DNA of 61,747 nucleotides from Pseudomonas taiwanensis DSM 21245 (GCF_000425785.1 NZ_AUEC01000033.1:1-61747), one strand, 5' to 3'. Positions 1 through 8,612 are shown, counted from the first letter of the stretch. Numbers and translations: made by a program. The notes: a model not told the origin generated them from the sequence alone.

Positions 1-99
1 ATCATGGCCACGATGCATGAGCTTGAAGCGCTGCGCGTACTGCTGGAGACGGCGTTGATCCAGGTGCAGATGCCAGCGGAACCGCGAACGCTGCATTAA
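1..99 (+). CDS. 3' end of an unrecognised small protein (partial)
   Basis: The first reading frame is open from the window edge and stops with TAA at 97-99, giving a 32-residue C-terminal tail ending QMPAEPRTLH. It contains a short amphipathic helix-like stretch (HELEALRVLLETALIQVQ). It lies just upstream of a DUF3077 gene; such genes are often preceded by a partner small gene, as in the DUF6124/DUF3077 pair at 60.2-60.7 kb, so this may be the tail of a similar partner. The fragment is too short to assign a family. Confidence 0.45.
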   Translation: MMATMHELEALRVLLETALIQVQMPAEPRTLH

Positions 100-125
100 G
101 GCGTGAGACTTGTGTTGGCTGGGCT

Positions 126-201
126 GGCCCTATCGCGGCTAAAGCCGCTCCTACAAGAATTGCGCTGGGCCTGTAGGAGCGGCTTTAGCCGCGATAGGGC
201 C
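126..201. repeat. Inverted pair of REP elements
   Basis: Positions 126-154 and 173-201 are perfect inverted copies of a 29-nt REP half (GCGGCTAAAGCCGCTCCTAC core) separated by 18 nt. This is the head-to-head REP arrangement typical of Pseudomonas intergenic spaces. It lies between the partial gene and the DUF3077 gene and could form a long cruciform or hairpin. Confidence 0.85.
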
Positions 202-238
202 GGGCCTGGCAGTCGAGAAACTGCAGGGAGGTTGAATG

Positions 239-502
239 ATGACCAGCGACGACACCAAGACCACCGTCGGCAAGACCTTTTTCTACCAGGCCGAAGGCCA
301 CAACCACCCGTTGTTCTGCATTGCACCGGGCATTCCCTGCCAGAGTGCCCGCGAACAGGCTTCGGAGCTGATGGGCTATGTCCGGGATTTGACCATTGAC
401 GGGCTGATGGACAACAAGCCGCAGTTGCTCTGGGCTTCACATTATCTGAGCGCATTGGCCAAGGCGCTGCTGGATGATGCCGAACTGGGGATGATGCGCT
501 GA
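239..502 (+). CDS. DUF3077 family protein
   Basis: An 87-residue protein with the DUF3077 layout: a GKTFFYQ-type N-terminal strand, a central IPCQSAREQASELMGYVRDL helix, and the C-terminal WASHYLSALAKALLDD block, which also appears almost unchanged in the DUF3077 protein at 60153-60425 (ADYLSALAKALMND). Function is unknown; the family is largely confined to Pseudomonas. Two ATGs occur at 236 and 239. The GGGAGG ribosome site at 226-231 is 4 nt from the first and 7 nt from the second, so I chose 239. A REP pair lies immediately upstream and a partial REP-like stretch follows the stop (about 521-545). Confidence 0.8.
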   Translation: MTSDDTKTTVGKTFFYQAEGHNHPLFCIAPGIPCQSAREQASELMGYVRDLTIDGLMDNKPQLLWASHYLSALAKALLDDAELGMMR

Positions 503-563
503 TCCATGGGTCGCCAGGGCTGGCCTCTTCGCGGGGCAAGCCACAGGTTCCGCGTGAGATGTT

Positions 564-613
564 AAAACTGTTAATTCTGCCAGTATCAAAATTTCTGCGG
601 CTGTTCAAAATGG
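564..613 (+). repeat. RHS-tip upstream leader, copy 1
   Basis: This 50-bp segment, starting AAAACTGTTAATTCTGCCAG, recurs at 1732-1781 with a single T/C difference. Similarity decays after it (a shared CCATTCA a little further on). In both copies the segment ends about 44 nt before the ATG of an RHS-tip reading frame. Its position suggests a promoter, transcript leader or recombination end carried with the RHS module; the role is not known. Confidence 0.8.
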
Positions 614-656
614 CTCTTGATAGCCCCATTCATTCGGTGCAGCAGAGATTTGCGTC

Positions 657-1601
657 ATGACTACAGAATCAACCTGTTCGCTTTACTTCTACCAAGCCAC
701 CAGGCTCATCGCGATAAAACAGGGCAACCAGCACCGCACAATCTTCCGCACCGTCGACATGCCATTAGCCCAACAGCAATCCGATAGCCATAAGCCTGGC
801 CTGCTGGCGATAGATGGCAAGGGTACGGTATTGCAGGTCCAACAGAATGGCCAAGGCGAAACTCACAGGTACTCCGCCTACGGCCATGACCCAAGACTGC
901 CATCATTGCTGACACTGCTTGGGTTCAATGGCGAAGCCTCCACCTCATTACAGTCCGACTACGCATTGGGCAATGGCCATCGATCGTTCAGCCCTGCGAG
1001 GATGCGCTTCAATTCACCGGACAGTTTGAGCCCATTCGGAAGAGGTGGGCTCAACGCGTATTGCTATTGCATGGGTGATCCTGTGAACAATATAGATCCT
1101 AGCGGGCGCTCCCTTGTTTTCCTGCCAAACGGCCAGATAATGCGGCGCAGTCGAAATATGGCAACCCCGGCAGGCCACTGGATGAGCCCTTCAACTCTCA
1201 CGAGAACCGCTTCGCTCAAGACGTTGAACCTCTCCCCACCTTCAAACCAAACCAGGCGAGCGTCATTCTCAGGTGCCAGCCCTATGTCCGAGCAAGCCGC
1301 CACTCCTTCAACACCCACAAAAAAGATACCCCTCCAGCGTGTATCGCCATACCGTCCTGACACCCCCCAACACTTAGTCGAGTGGGTAATCCGGGATGCA
1401 AGGCACGAACCTCTTTTGCCTAGATCAACTGCTGGTGGTAAACCCACGGCCACCATCAAGGCTATGCCATCCACGCAAGAGTCGAGCTGGCAACTACGCT
1501 CGGATCCACCCGAGCCATCGTCATCTGATACGTCCAGGGACTCGACTCCGCGTAGCAGCCGATCAGCCAGCCCTACTCAGACTCCAAATCAGCCCTACTA
1601 G
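657..1601 (+). CDS. Orphan RHS repeat-associated core tip protein
   Basis: A 314-residue protein with an N-terminal block (LYFYQATRLIAIKQG, PLAQQQSD, GLLAIDGKGTVLQVQ), then the RHS core: YSAYGHDPR, LGFNGE, LGNGHRSFSPARMRFNSPDS, SPFGRGGLNAYCYCMGDPVN and the terminal DPSGR. Full RHS proteins have over a thousand residues of YD repeats before this core; here only the core and a tip remain. The roughly 160-residue C-terminus is rich in Ser, Thr and Pro and shows no toxin motif I recognise. No secretion signal and no obvious immunity gene are seen. It is preceded by the 50-bp leader also found ahead of the truncated copy downstream. It could be a stand-alone effector-like protein or a remnant of an RHS locus. 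Confidence 0.8.
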   Translation: MTTESTCSLYFYQATRLIAIKQGNQHRTIFRTVDMPLAQQQSDSHKPGLLAIDGKGTVLQVQQNGQGETHRYSAYGHDPRLPSLLTLLGFNGEASTSLQSDYALGNGHRSFSPARMRFNSPDSLSPFGRGGLNAYCYCMGDPVNNIDPSGRSLVFLPNGQIMRRSRNMATPAGHWMSPSTLTRTASLKTLNLSPPSNQTRRASFSGASPMSEQAATPSTPTKKIPLQRVSPYRPDTPQHLVEWVIRDARHEPLLPRSTAGGKPTATIKAMPSTQESSWQLRSDPPEPSSSDTSRDSTPRSSRSASPTQTPNQPY

Positions 1602-1731
1602 GTGCAGACCACCGCCGACTTTAGTAACAGTCAAAGCTACAGCCGCAGATATGATCCGCAAGGACATACCAGAGACCTCCATTGCAAAGCGCCCCGAGCG
1701 AGCAATTTCGTGCAGGCCCGCGAACGCATAA

Positions 1732-1781
1732 AAAACTGTTAATTCTGCCAGTATCAAAATTCCTGCGGCTGTTCAAAATGG
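1732..1781 (+). repeat. RHS-tip upstream leader, copy 2
   Basis: Second copy of the leader at 564-613, matching at 49 of 50 positions. It lies downstream of the intact RHS tip and upstream of a truncated RHS-tip frame starting at 1827. The 1602-1731 stretch between the RHS stop and this leader holds nothing else I can identify. Confidence 0.8.
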
Positions 1782-1826
1782 GCTTCGAGCAGCCTCCATT
1801 CAACCGATACGGCAGGGACTTGAATC

Positions 1827-2063
1827 ATGAGCACATCATCGAAACGCAAGCTTTTCTTCTACAACACCGACAAGCCAACTACCGTAAAAGAAGGCGACTG
1901 CTACCACATCATCATTCGACATGCCGATATGCCCTTGGCCGAGCAGCGAGTAGACGTGGTATCGAGCACAGGGTTGCTGGCAACCGATGACAAAGGCTCT
2001 GTATTCGTGGTGCAAGGCAAAGAAAGCGAAAGCTCCACCACCCGCAATGACCAGGCGAACTGA
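1827..2063 (+). pseudogene. Truncated RHS-tip protein (N-terminal block only)
   Basis: A 78-residue frame whose first 60 or so residues align with the N-terminus of the RHS tip at 657-1601: KLFFYNTDKPTTVKEGD against LYFYQATRLIAIKQGNQ, then DMPLAEQRVD against DMPLAQQQSD, then GLLATDDKGSVFVVQ against GLLAIDGKGTVLQVQ. It stops where the YSAYGHD core would begin, so the whole RHS core is absent. The 5' leader is intact. I read it as a remnant left by module loss or replacement; a short functional protein cannot be excluded. Confidence 0.7.
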
Positions 2064-2090
2064 CCCGCTCCACCGCCCTCGGACAACCCA

Positions 2091-2122
2091 GAAAAAACAA
2101 AGCCCCTCACGGGAGGGGCTTT
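2091..2122 (-). terminator. Rho-independent terminator of fdhA (likely bidirectional)
   Basis: AAAGCCCCT at 2099-2107 and AGGGGCTTT at 2114-2122 form a 9-bp stem with a 6-nt loop. On the minus strand it is followed by a T-rich run (complement of 2092-2097) just after the fdhA stop, so it should end the glyA-sox-purU-fdhA transcript. It may also stop the RHS fragment on the plus strand. Confidence 0.85.
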
Positions 2123-2137
2123 GTCTTGTCAGTCACT

Positions 2138-3337
2138 TCACGCCGCGCCCCACATCTTGTGTGGGTCGATCACGAATTTCTTCGGCGCACCGGCATCGAA
2201 CTCGCCGTAGCCTTCCGGCGCCTGATCCAGGTTGATCACCTGCACGCCCACCACTTCGGCAATATTGATGCGGTCCCACATGATCGCCTGCATCAGCTGG
2301 CGGTTGTACTTCATGGTCGGGGTCTGGCCGGTGTGGAAGCTGTGCGACTTGGCCCAGCCCAGGCCGAAGCGGATGCTCAGCGCACCGATCTTGGCAGCGG
2401 CATCTACCGCGCCCGGGTCTTCGGTCACGTACAGGCCCGGGATACCGATGTTGCCGGCGACGCGGGTAACCTGCATCAGCGAGTTCAGCACCGTGGCCGG
2501 GGCTTCGTGCTTGGCACCTTCGTGGCCATGGCCACGTGCCTCGAAGCCTACGGCGTCGACGGCGCAGTCCACTTCCGGCTCGCCGAGGATGTCGACGATC
2601 TGCTCGTGCAGCGGGGTGTCCTTGGACAGATCGACCACTTCAAAGCCCTGGGACTTGGCGTGGGCCAGGCGGGCTGGGTTGAGGTCGCCGACAATGACGC
2701 AAGCAGCGCCCAGCAGGCGTGCCGAGGCTGCAGCAGCCAGGCCGACCGGGCCGGCACCGGCAACGTAGACGGTACTGCCTGGGCCTACGCCGGCAGTCAC
2801 GGCACCGTGGTAGCCGGTTGGCAGGATGTCGGACAGGCAGGTCAGGTCACGGATCTTCTCCATCGCCTTGTCGCGCTGTGGCAGTTTCAACAGGTTGAAG
2901 TCGGCGTAGGGCACCAGCACGTACTCAGCCTGGCCGCCGGTCCAGTCGCCCATGTCGACGTAGCCGTAGGCACCGCCGGCGCGGGCCGGGTTGACGGTAA
3001 GGCAGACACCGGTGTGCATCTCTTTGCAGGAGCGGCAGCGGCCGCAGGCAACGTTGAACGGTACCGAGACCAGGTCGCCGATCTGCATGCGCTCGACGTC
3101 GCGGCCCTTCTCGACGATTTCACCGGTGATTTCGTGGCCCAGAACCAGGCCGACCTGGGCAGTCGTGCGGCCACGGACCATGTGCTGGTCGGAGCCGCAG
3201 ATGTTGGTGGAAACCACCTTGAGGATCACGCCGTGCTCGATCTTCTTGCCGCGTGGGTCTTGCATTTTCGGGTAGTCGATCTTCTGTACTTCGACCTTGC
3301 CAGCGCCGAGATACACCACTCCACGATTGCCAGACAT
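2138..3337 (-). CDS. fdhA: Glutathione-independent formaldehyde dehydrogenase
   Basis: A 399-residue zinc-dependent medium-chain dehydrogenase that oxidises formaldehyde to formate with tightly bound NAD (EC 1.2.1.46 family). Visible features: catalytic zinc ligands Cys47 (NICGSD) and His68 (GHEITGE), the structural zinc cysteines Cys98, Cys101, Cys104 and Cys112 (ACGRCRSCKEMHTGVC), and the nucleotide-binding VYVAGAGPVGLAAAASARLL near residue 190. Length and motifs match the P. putida enzyme. It is the last gene of the minus-strand glyA-soxBDAG-purU-fdhA run, separated from purU by about 300 bp. Context suggests it removes formaldehyde released by betaine, dimethylglycine and sarcosine demethylation. 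Confidence 0.95.
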   Translation of the reverse strand: MSGNRGVVYLGAGKVEVQKIDYPKMQDPRGKKIEHGVILKVVSTNICGSDQHMVRGRTTAQVGLVLGHEITGEIVEKGRDVERMQIGDLVSVPFNVACGRCRSCKEMHTGVCLTVNPARAGGAYGYVDMGDWTGGQAEYVLVPYADFNLLKLPQRDKAMEKIRDLTCLSDILPTGYHGAVTAGVGPGSTVYVAGAGPVGLAAAASARLLGAACVIVGDLNPARLAHAKSQGFEVVDLSKDTPLHEQIVDILGEPEVDCAVDAVGFEARGHGHEGAKHEAPATVLNSLMQVTRVAGNIGIPGLYVTEDPGAVDAAAKIGALSIRFGLGWAKSHSFHTGQTPTMKYNRQLMQAIMWDRINIAEVVGVQVINLDQAPEGYGEFDAGAPKKFVIDPHKMWGAA

Positions 3338-3641
3338 GCTCTTACCTCGCTTGATTTGTATTTATGCAGCGTTGGTTGAAGCGCCACCATCCATGGGCGG
3401 CTTGTGTTACTGGAATGCAGAGAATTGTGGGCCTGATACCGCAGGGTGCACTGACTGGGAGCGACAAGCAGATGCCTTTTAGCGGCAGCAGTGTCGCGGG
3501 GAAACCGGCGGGATGAAACCGAGGGGGTGAACTGTTCGGGCCTCTTCGCGGCCAAGGCCGCTCCTACAGGTACCACGTTGCCCCTGAAGGCATGATATCC
3601 GTGCGGGAGCGGCGTCAGTCGGGAAGAAGCTGGAACAGCCG
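3338..3641. repeat. purU-fdhA spacer containing a single REP
   Basis: No gene is visible in this 304-bp spacer. A REP-like element (GGCCTCTTCGCGGCCAAGGC, then CGCTCCTACAG) occupies about 3540-3571. The region nearest fdhA lacks coding character and may hold a separate fdhA promoter. I cannot point to a convincing -35/-10 pair. Confidence 0.6.
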
Positions 3642-4499
3642 TTAGAGAACGACAGTCCGATTGGCGTTCAGGAACACCCGCCGCTCGATGTGATAGCCCA
3701 CCGCTCGCGCCAGGGTCAGGCACTCGATATCACGCCCTTTGGCGATCAGGTCTTCCGGGTAATGGCTGTGGTCCACCACCTCGACGCCCTGGGCGATGAT
3801 CGGCCCCTCGTCGAGGTCGTTGTTGATGTAGTGCGCGGTGGCACCCACCATCTTCACGCCCTTGTTGTAGGCCTGGTGGTACGGCTTTGCGCCTTTGAAA
3901 CCAGGCAACAACGAGTGGTGGATATTGATCGCCCAGCCATCCAGGCGCCGGCACAGCTCAGGCGACAGTACCTGCATGTAACGCGCAAGAATGACCAGCT
4001 CGGCGCCAGTTTCCTCGATCACGTTCAACACCTTGCGCTCTTGCGCAGGCTTGTCCTTGGGGTCGAGGGCGAAATGGTAGTAGGGGATCTTGTGCCACTG
4101 CGCGAGCGGTTCGAGGTCGGGGTGGTTGGACACCACCGCGACCACGTCCATGCCCAACTGGCCGATGCGCTGGCGATACAGCAGGTCGTTCAGGCAGTGG
4201 TCGGCCTTGGACACCATGATCACCACCTTGGGGCGGTGATTCGGCGCGGTCAGCTCGAACGTCATGCCGAACGCATCGCTACGCTCGGCAAGGCCGGCAC
4301 GGAAACCGGCTTCGTCGAAATCGTCCGGCTGGCGGAACTCGACGCGAATGAAAAAGCGCCCCGACAGCCGATCATCGAAGGAGTGGTGCTCCGTGACATA
4401 GCAACGCTGCTCGAAGAGGTAACGCGTCACCACATCGACGGTGCCGAGCATGCTCGGGCAGTCGGCGGTGAGAATCCAAGTATCCGGTGCCCGACTCAT
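3642..4499 (-). CDS. purU: Formyltetrahydrofolate deformylase
   Basis: A 285-residue enzyme hydrolysing 10-formyl-THF to THF and formate (EC 3.5.1.10). Residues about 1-85 form an ACT domain (TWILTADCPSMLGTVDVVTRYL), followed by a formyltransferase fold with the catalytic triad Asn192 and His194 (INIHHSLLPG) and Asp230 (NNDLDEGP). It follows soxG by 12 bp on the same strand, so it is co-transcribed with the sarcosine oxidase genes. Here it probably resets the folate pool loaded by sarcosine oxidation rather than serving purine synthesis. A second housekeeping copy elsewhere in the genome is likely. Confidence 0.95.
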   Translation of the reverse strand: MSRAPDTWILTADCPSMLGTVDVVTRYLFEQRCYVTEHHSFDDRLSGRFFIRVEFRQPDDFDEAGFRAGLAERSDAFGMTFELTAPNHRPKVVIMVSKADHCLNDLLYRQRIGQLGMDVVAVVSNHPDLEPLAQWHKIPYYHFALDPKDKPAQERKVLNVIEETGAELVILARYMQVLSPELCRRLDGWAINIHHSLLPGFKGAKPYHQAYNKGVKMVGATAHYINNDLDEGPIIAQGVEVVDHSHYPEDLIAKGRDIECLTLARAVGYHIERRVFLNANRTVVL

Positions 4500-4511
4500 G
4501 TTCAGTTCTCC

Positions 4512-5144
4512 TTAGGCTTCGATGCTCAGGCCATACTCGGCCGAAGCGTCCTGCAGCCACAGCCACCAGTAGTCGGAGAAGCTGCGGCGAACCACCAGTT
4601 CCCAGGTGTCCTCGGCAGTACGGCGGATCACCAGTTGCGACTTGGCGAACACGGTACCGACCGCCTTGCCCACCGGGAAGTTGTTCGGGTGAACATCGTA
4701 GCTGGTTGACTTCATCAGCACGTCGCGCACGTTCGGGCCGCGTAGCTCCAGCACGCTCTGTCCGCCGCTGACGTTGACCACTTGAATGTGCTGGCCTTCG
4801 AGGGCCGCACGCAGTTTCTGCTCGGTTGCGAACTCCTGGCCGCCTGGGACGATCAGTAGCCACTCATCTGGGCCCATCCATTGCAGCGACATTTCGCCAT
4901 TGGCGACCACGGTCAGCGCCACCGGCAGCTCCAGGCCCAGGGCCTTGTGCACGCCTGCGGCGAATTCTGGGTCATGGCCATCGCCACGGATGGTCAGGTG
5001 ACCGAGGAATTTCTTCTCACGCAGGGTCACGCCTGCGTTCTTGCGGCCTTTGCCCACCAGGCTGGCCAGGTCGGCGTGGTGCAGTGGCGACTGGGCCTTG
5101 GCCTCGGCGCCGGGGTTTTGCTGGAAGACGTTGATAGCGCTCAT
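4512..5144 (-). CDS. soxG: Sarcosine oxidase gamma subunit
   Basis: A 210-residue SoxG family protein: N-terminal LVGKGRKNAGVTLREKKFLGHL and C-terminal SDYWWLWLQDASAEYG, with a GcvT-like beta-rich middle (GPDEWLLIVPGG). It is the smallest-known-function subunit of the heterotetrameric sarcosine oxidase and contributes structurally. It lies between soxA (100-bp gap carrying a small inverted repeat) and purU (12-bp gap). The order soxB-D-A-G is the classic one. Confidence 0.93.
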   Translation of the reverse strand: MSAINVFQQNPGAEAKAQSPLHHADLASLVGKGRKNAGVTLREKKFLGHLTIRGDGHDPEFAAGVHKALGLELPVALTVVANGEMSLQWMGPDEWLLIVPGGQEFATEQKLRAALEGQHIQVVNVSGGQSVLELRGPNVRDVLMKSTSYDVHPNNFPVGKAVGTVFAKSQLVIRRTAEDTWELVVRRSFSDYWWLWLQDASAEYGLSIEA

Positions 5145-5244
5145 TTCTTACCTGCCTTGAATTCTTGTTCGTCGATGCGAAGCAGCTTCTGTGGTGTGGC
5201 CACCGGCACTATCGCCGGCAAGCCACCCCCCACAGGGCCCAGAG

Positions 5245-8200
5245 TCAAACGTTCTGCCGCTCACCCTTCGGATCGAAGAACACCGAAGACACGATTTCCG
5301 CCTCGATCACGCTGCCGTCGGCCTGCGGCGAGTAGACACGCTCGCCCATGCGCTTGAGGCCGCCCTTGACCACACCCATGGCGAACGAGTAGCCCAGGGA
5401 GTTGGCCGCGTAGCTGGAAGTGACGTGCCCGACCATGTCCATCGGGATCGGCTGTTTCGGGTCGAACACCAACTGAGCACCTTCCGGCAGCCACTTGGTT
5501 GGGTCCACGGGCTTGAGGCCCACCAGCTGCTTGCGGTTTTCGCGCACGCAGTCTTCGCGGTTCATGCCACGCAGGCCGATCCACGAGAACGGCTTGTTGC
5601 GGCCCACGCACCAGCTCATGTTCAGGTCGTCCGGGGTCATCGAGCCGTCGGTATCCTGGCCAACGATGATGAAGCCCTTCTCGGCACGCAGCACGTGCAT
5701 GGTCTCGGTGCCGTACGGGGTCAGGTTGTACTTCTTGCCTGCCTCGACGATCTTCTCCAGCACACCCATGGCGTAGTTGGCCTGGACGTTCACTTCGTAC
5801 GAGAGCTCACCGGTGAACGAGATTCGGAACACACGGGCCGGCACGCCGCCGACGGTGCCTTCCTTCCAGGTCATGAACGGGAAGGCTTCCTTGTCCAGGT
5901 CGATGTCGTCGGTCAGCTCGCTCAGCAGCTTGCGGCTGTTGGGGCCGGACAGGGTCAGTGTGGCCCAGTGGTCGGTGACCGAGGTGAAGTACACCTTCAT
6001 CTCTGGCCATTCGGTCTGGTGGTACAGCTCCAACCACTGCAGCACACGGGCGGCGCCGCCGGTGGTGGTGGTCATGTAGAAGTGGTTGTCGCCAACGCAG
6101 GCGGTCACGCCGTCGTCGAAGACCATGCCGTCTTCCTTGCACATCAGGCCGTAGCGAGCCTTGCCCACGTCGAGCTTGGTCCAGGCGTTGGTGTACACGC
6201 GGTTGAGGAACTCGCGGGCATCCGGGCCCTGGATGTCGATCTTGCCCAGGGTCGAGGCGTCCAGCAGGCCCACGCTGTCGCGCACGGCCTTGCATTCACG
6301 GGCCACGGCGGTGTGAATGTCTTCACCCGCCTTGGGGAAGTACCACGGACGTTTCCACTGGCCGACGTCTTCGAATTCGGCGCCGTTCTTCACGTGCCAG
6401 GCATGCAGGGCGGTGAAACGCACAGGCTCGAACAGGTGGCCGCAGTGGCGACCGGCTACCGCACCGAAGGTCACCGGGGTGTAGTTCGGGCGGAACATGG
6501 TGGTGCCCATTTCCGGAATGCCGATACCCAGCGAACGGGCAGCAATGGCCAGGCCGTTGATGTTGCCCAGCTTGCCCTGGTCGGTACCGAAGCCCAGCGC
6601 GGTGTAGCGCTTGACGTGCTCGACCGACTCGAAGCCTTCGCGAGTGGCCAGTTCGATGGCCGCGGCAGTGACGTCGTTCTGCTGATCGACGAACTGCTTC
6701 GGCGCACGGGCAGTGCCCTTGTCGTGCGGAACCTGGAACAGCGCGACGGTCGCTTCTTCCTTGCGCTGCACGGCTTTTGGCAGGGTGCCGACGGTAGCCT
6801 TGAAGCCGGCTTCGGTGGCGGCTTGCACACCACCTTCGAAACCATTGGCAATCACGTCACCGAGTGGGTACACGCCGTTCACGCCGCCTACGCACACGCG
6901 CTTCTGCGGTGCGTCGCCCGGCACGAAGCCGAGGATATCTTCACGCCATACCGGACGGCCGCCCAGGTGCGAGGCCAGGTGAACGACCGGGCTGTAGCCG
7001 CCGGAGGTAGCGATCAGGTCGCATTCGAGCACTTCGCCAGGGCTGGTGACCTTGTGCGCTTGGACGTCGATGGCGGCGACACGGGCGCCGGTGACGTGCT
7101 TGCTGCCCTTGGCCTCGATCACAGCGCTGGAGGTGAGGATGCGAATGCCCTTGGCGCGCGCTTCCTCGACCAGCGAACCGCGTGGATTGTGGCGCGCGTC
7201 GGCGATCGCCACCACTTGCAGGCCGGCGTCGTGCCAGTCCAGCGCGGCGCGGTAGGCGTGGTCGTTGTTGGTCGACAGCACCAGTTTGCGGCCTGGGGCC
7301 ACGCCGTAGCGGCGTACGTAGGTGGAAACGGCACCGGCCAGCATATTGCCCGGCACGTCGTTATTGCCGTACACCAGTGGGCGCTCGTGGGCACCGGCCG
7401 CCAGCACCACGCGCTTGGCGCGGACACGGTGGACGCGGTGACGCACCTGACCGATCGGGGCACGGTCACCGAGGTGGTCGGTGAGGCGCTCGTGGATGGT
7501 CAGGAAGTTGTGGTCGTGGTAGCCGTTGACCGTGGCACGCGGCAGCAGGGTCACTTCCGGCAGGCTTTCCAGCTCTTTGACGACGCTGTTGACCCAGTCC
7601 GCGGCAGGCTTGCCGTCGAGGGTTTCGCGGCTGTCGAGCAGGCTGCCACCGAACTCTTCCTGTTCGTCGGCCAGGATCACACGGGCACCGCTACGGGCGG
7701 CGGCCAGTGCGGCGGCCAGGCCAGCAGGGCCGGCACCGACGATCAGCACGTCGCAGTGCTGGTTCATGTAGTCGTAGCTGTCCGGGTCGTTCTGCAGCGG
7801 CGCGCGGCCCAGGCCGGCTGCCTTGCGGATGTACTTCTCGTAAGTCATCCAGAACGATTTCGGGTACATGAAGGTTTTGTAGTAGAAGCCCGGCGGCATC
7901 ATGCTGCCGCCAACCTTGCCGAGAATGCCCATGACGTCGTTGTTGACGTTCGGCCAGCCGTTGGTGCTGGTCGCGACGAGGCCTGCGTACAGCGCCTGCT
8001 GGGTGGCACGCACGTTAGGGATCTGGGTGGCTTCGCTGGAGCCGATCTGCAGGATGGCGTTCGGCTCTTCGGTCCCGGCGGCGATGATCCCGCGAGGGCG
8101 CGAATACTTGAAGCTACGACCGACGATGTCGACGCCGTTGGCCAGCAGCGCGGCGGCCAGGGTGTCACCGGCATAGCCCTGGTAGGTCTTGCCGTTGAAG

Positions 8201-8265
8201 GTGAAGTTCAGGACCTTGCTGCGGTCGATACGGCCGCCGCTGGCGAGGCGATAGGTCTGGCTCAT
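5245..8265 (-). CDS. soxA: Sarcosine oxidase alpha subunit
   Basis: A 1006-residue subunit of heterotetrameric sarcosine oxidase (EC 1.5.3.1 / 1.5.3.24). The N-terminus carries a 2Fe-2S-ferredoxin-like fold (VLNFTFNGKTYQGYAGDTL), followed near residues 172-200 by an FAD/NAD-binding Rossmann motif (DVLIVGAGPAGLAAALAAAR), a second oxidoreductase half, and a C-terminal GcvT-like folate-binding domain (about 600-1000, with LTLSGPNSRKLLSEL and FTGELSYEVNV). With THF the complex captures the sarcosine methyl group as methylene-THF. It overlaps soxD by 4 bp (ATGA-type coupling), showing translational coupling. Confidence 0.96.
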   Translation of the reverse strand: MSQTYRLASGGRIDRSKVLNFTFNGKTYQGYAGDTLAAALLANGVDIVGRSFKYSRPRGIIAAGTEEPNAILQIGSSEATQIPNVRATQQALYAGLVATSTNGWPNVNNDVMGILGKVGGSMMPPGFYYKTFMYPKSFWMTYEKYIRKAAGLGRAPLQNDPDSYDYMNQHCDVLIVGAGPAGLAAALAAARSGARVILADEQEEFGGSLLDSRETLDGKPAADWVNSVVKELESLPEVTLLPRATVNGYHDHNFLTIHERLTDHLGDRAPIGQVRHRVHRVRAKRVVLAAGAHERPLVYGNNDVPGNMLAGAVSTYVRRYGVAPGRKLVLSTNNDHAYRAALDWHDAGLQVVAIADARHNPRGSLVEEARAKGIRILTSSAVIEAKGSKHVTGARVAAIDVQAHKVTSPGEVLECDLIATSGGYSPVVHLASHLGGRPVWREDILGFVPGDAPQKRVCVGGVNGVYPLGDVIANGFEGGVQAATEAGFKATVGTLPKAVQRKEEATVALFQVPHDKGTARAPKQFVDQQNDVTAAAIELATREGFESVEHVKRYTALGFGTDQGKLGNINGLAIAARSLGIGIPEMGTTMFRPNYTPVTFGAVAGRHCGHLFEPVRFTALHAWHVKNGAEFEDVGQWKRPWYFPKAGEDIHTAVARECKAVRDSVGLLDASTLGKIDIQGPDAREFLNRVYTNAWTKLDVGKARYGLMCKEDGMVFDDGVTACVGDNHFYMTTTTGGAARVLQWLELYHQTEWPEMKVYFTSVTDHWATLTLSGPNSRKLLSELTDDIDLDKEAFPFMTWKEGTVGGVPARVFRISFTGELSYEVNVQANYAMGVLEKIVEAGKKYNLTPYGTETMHVLRAEKGFIIVGQDTDGSMTPDDLNMSWCVGRNKPFSWIGLRGMNREDCVRENRKQLVGLKPVDPTKWLPEGAQLVFDPKQPIPMDMVGHVTSSYAANSLGYSFAMGVVKGGLKRMGERVYSPQADGSVIEAEIVSSVFFDPKGERQNV

Positions 8266-8597
8266 ACTTTTTCCCCTTGGCCTTTGACGGTCGACGGTGC
8301 GCTGTTGGCCTTGCCGTTGGCGGTCACCTGTGGCTTCTCGCCAATCTTGTAGGTTTCCAGAATTTCGTAAGTCACGGTGTCACGGGTGACGTTGAAGTAC
8401 TGACGGCAGCCGGCAACGTGGTCCCACAGTTCGTGGTGAATACCGCGAGGGTTATCGCGGAAGAACATGTAGGTGCCCCACTCCTCGTCGGAGCAGGCGT
8501 TGGGGTCCAGCGGGCGGGCGATGTGCGCCTGGCCAGAGGCGTGGAACTCTTCTTCGGAGCGCAGCTCGCCGCAGTGGGGACAGAAAATTTGCAACAT
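8262..8597 (-). CDS. soxD: Sarcosine oxidase delta subunit
   Basis: A 111-residue zinc-binding delta subunit. The N-terminal FCPHCGELR gives Cys6 and Cys9, and further ligands come from the DHVAGCRQYF segment. EWGTYMFFRDNPRG and HELW are the conserved family signatures. It starts 15 bp after soxB and its stop overlaps the soxA start. The last 20 or so residues, after YKIGEKPQ, are a variable tail. Confidence 0.94.
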   Translation of the reverse strand: MLQIFCPHCGELRSEEEFHASGQAHIARPLDPNACSDEEWGTYMFFRDNPRGIHHELWDHVAGCRQYFNVTRDTVTYEILETYKIGEKPQVTANGKANSAPSTVKGQGEKV

Positions 8598-8612
8598 GAC
8601 GGTTGTCTCCGG

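Noticed and set aside
126..201. CRISPR-like repeats
   Set aside because: The repeats here and elsewhere in the window are paired inverted REPs, not direct repeats with regular unique spacers.
657..1601. A complete RHS toxin-immunity system
   Set aside because: The RHS body is missing, the C-terminus has no recognised toxin motif, and no separate immunity gene follows; only a truncated tip does.
2138..3337. Generic alcohol or threonine dehydrogenase
   Set aside because: Length, structural-zinc cysteines and the cluster context match the glutathione-independent formaldehyde dehydrogenase more specifically.
5191..8352. A 1053-codon plus-strand open frame across soxA
   Set aside because: It is the antisense shadow of a clear sarcosine oxidase alpha gene in high-GC DNA; its translation is Val/His/Gly-rich with no domain.
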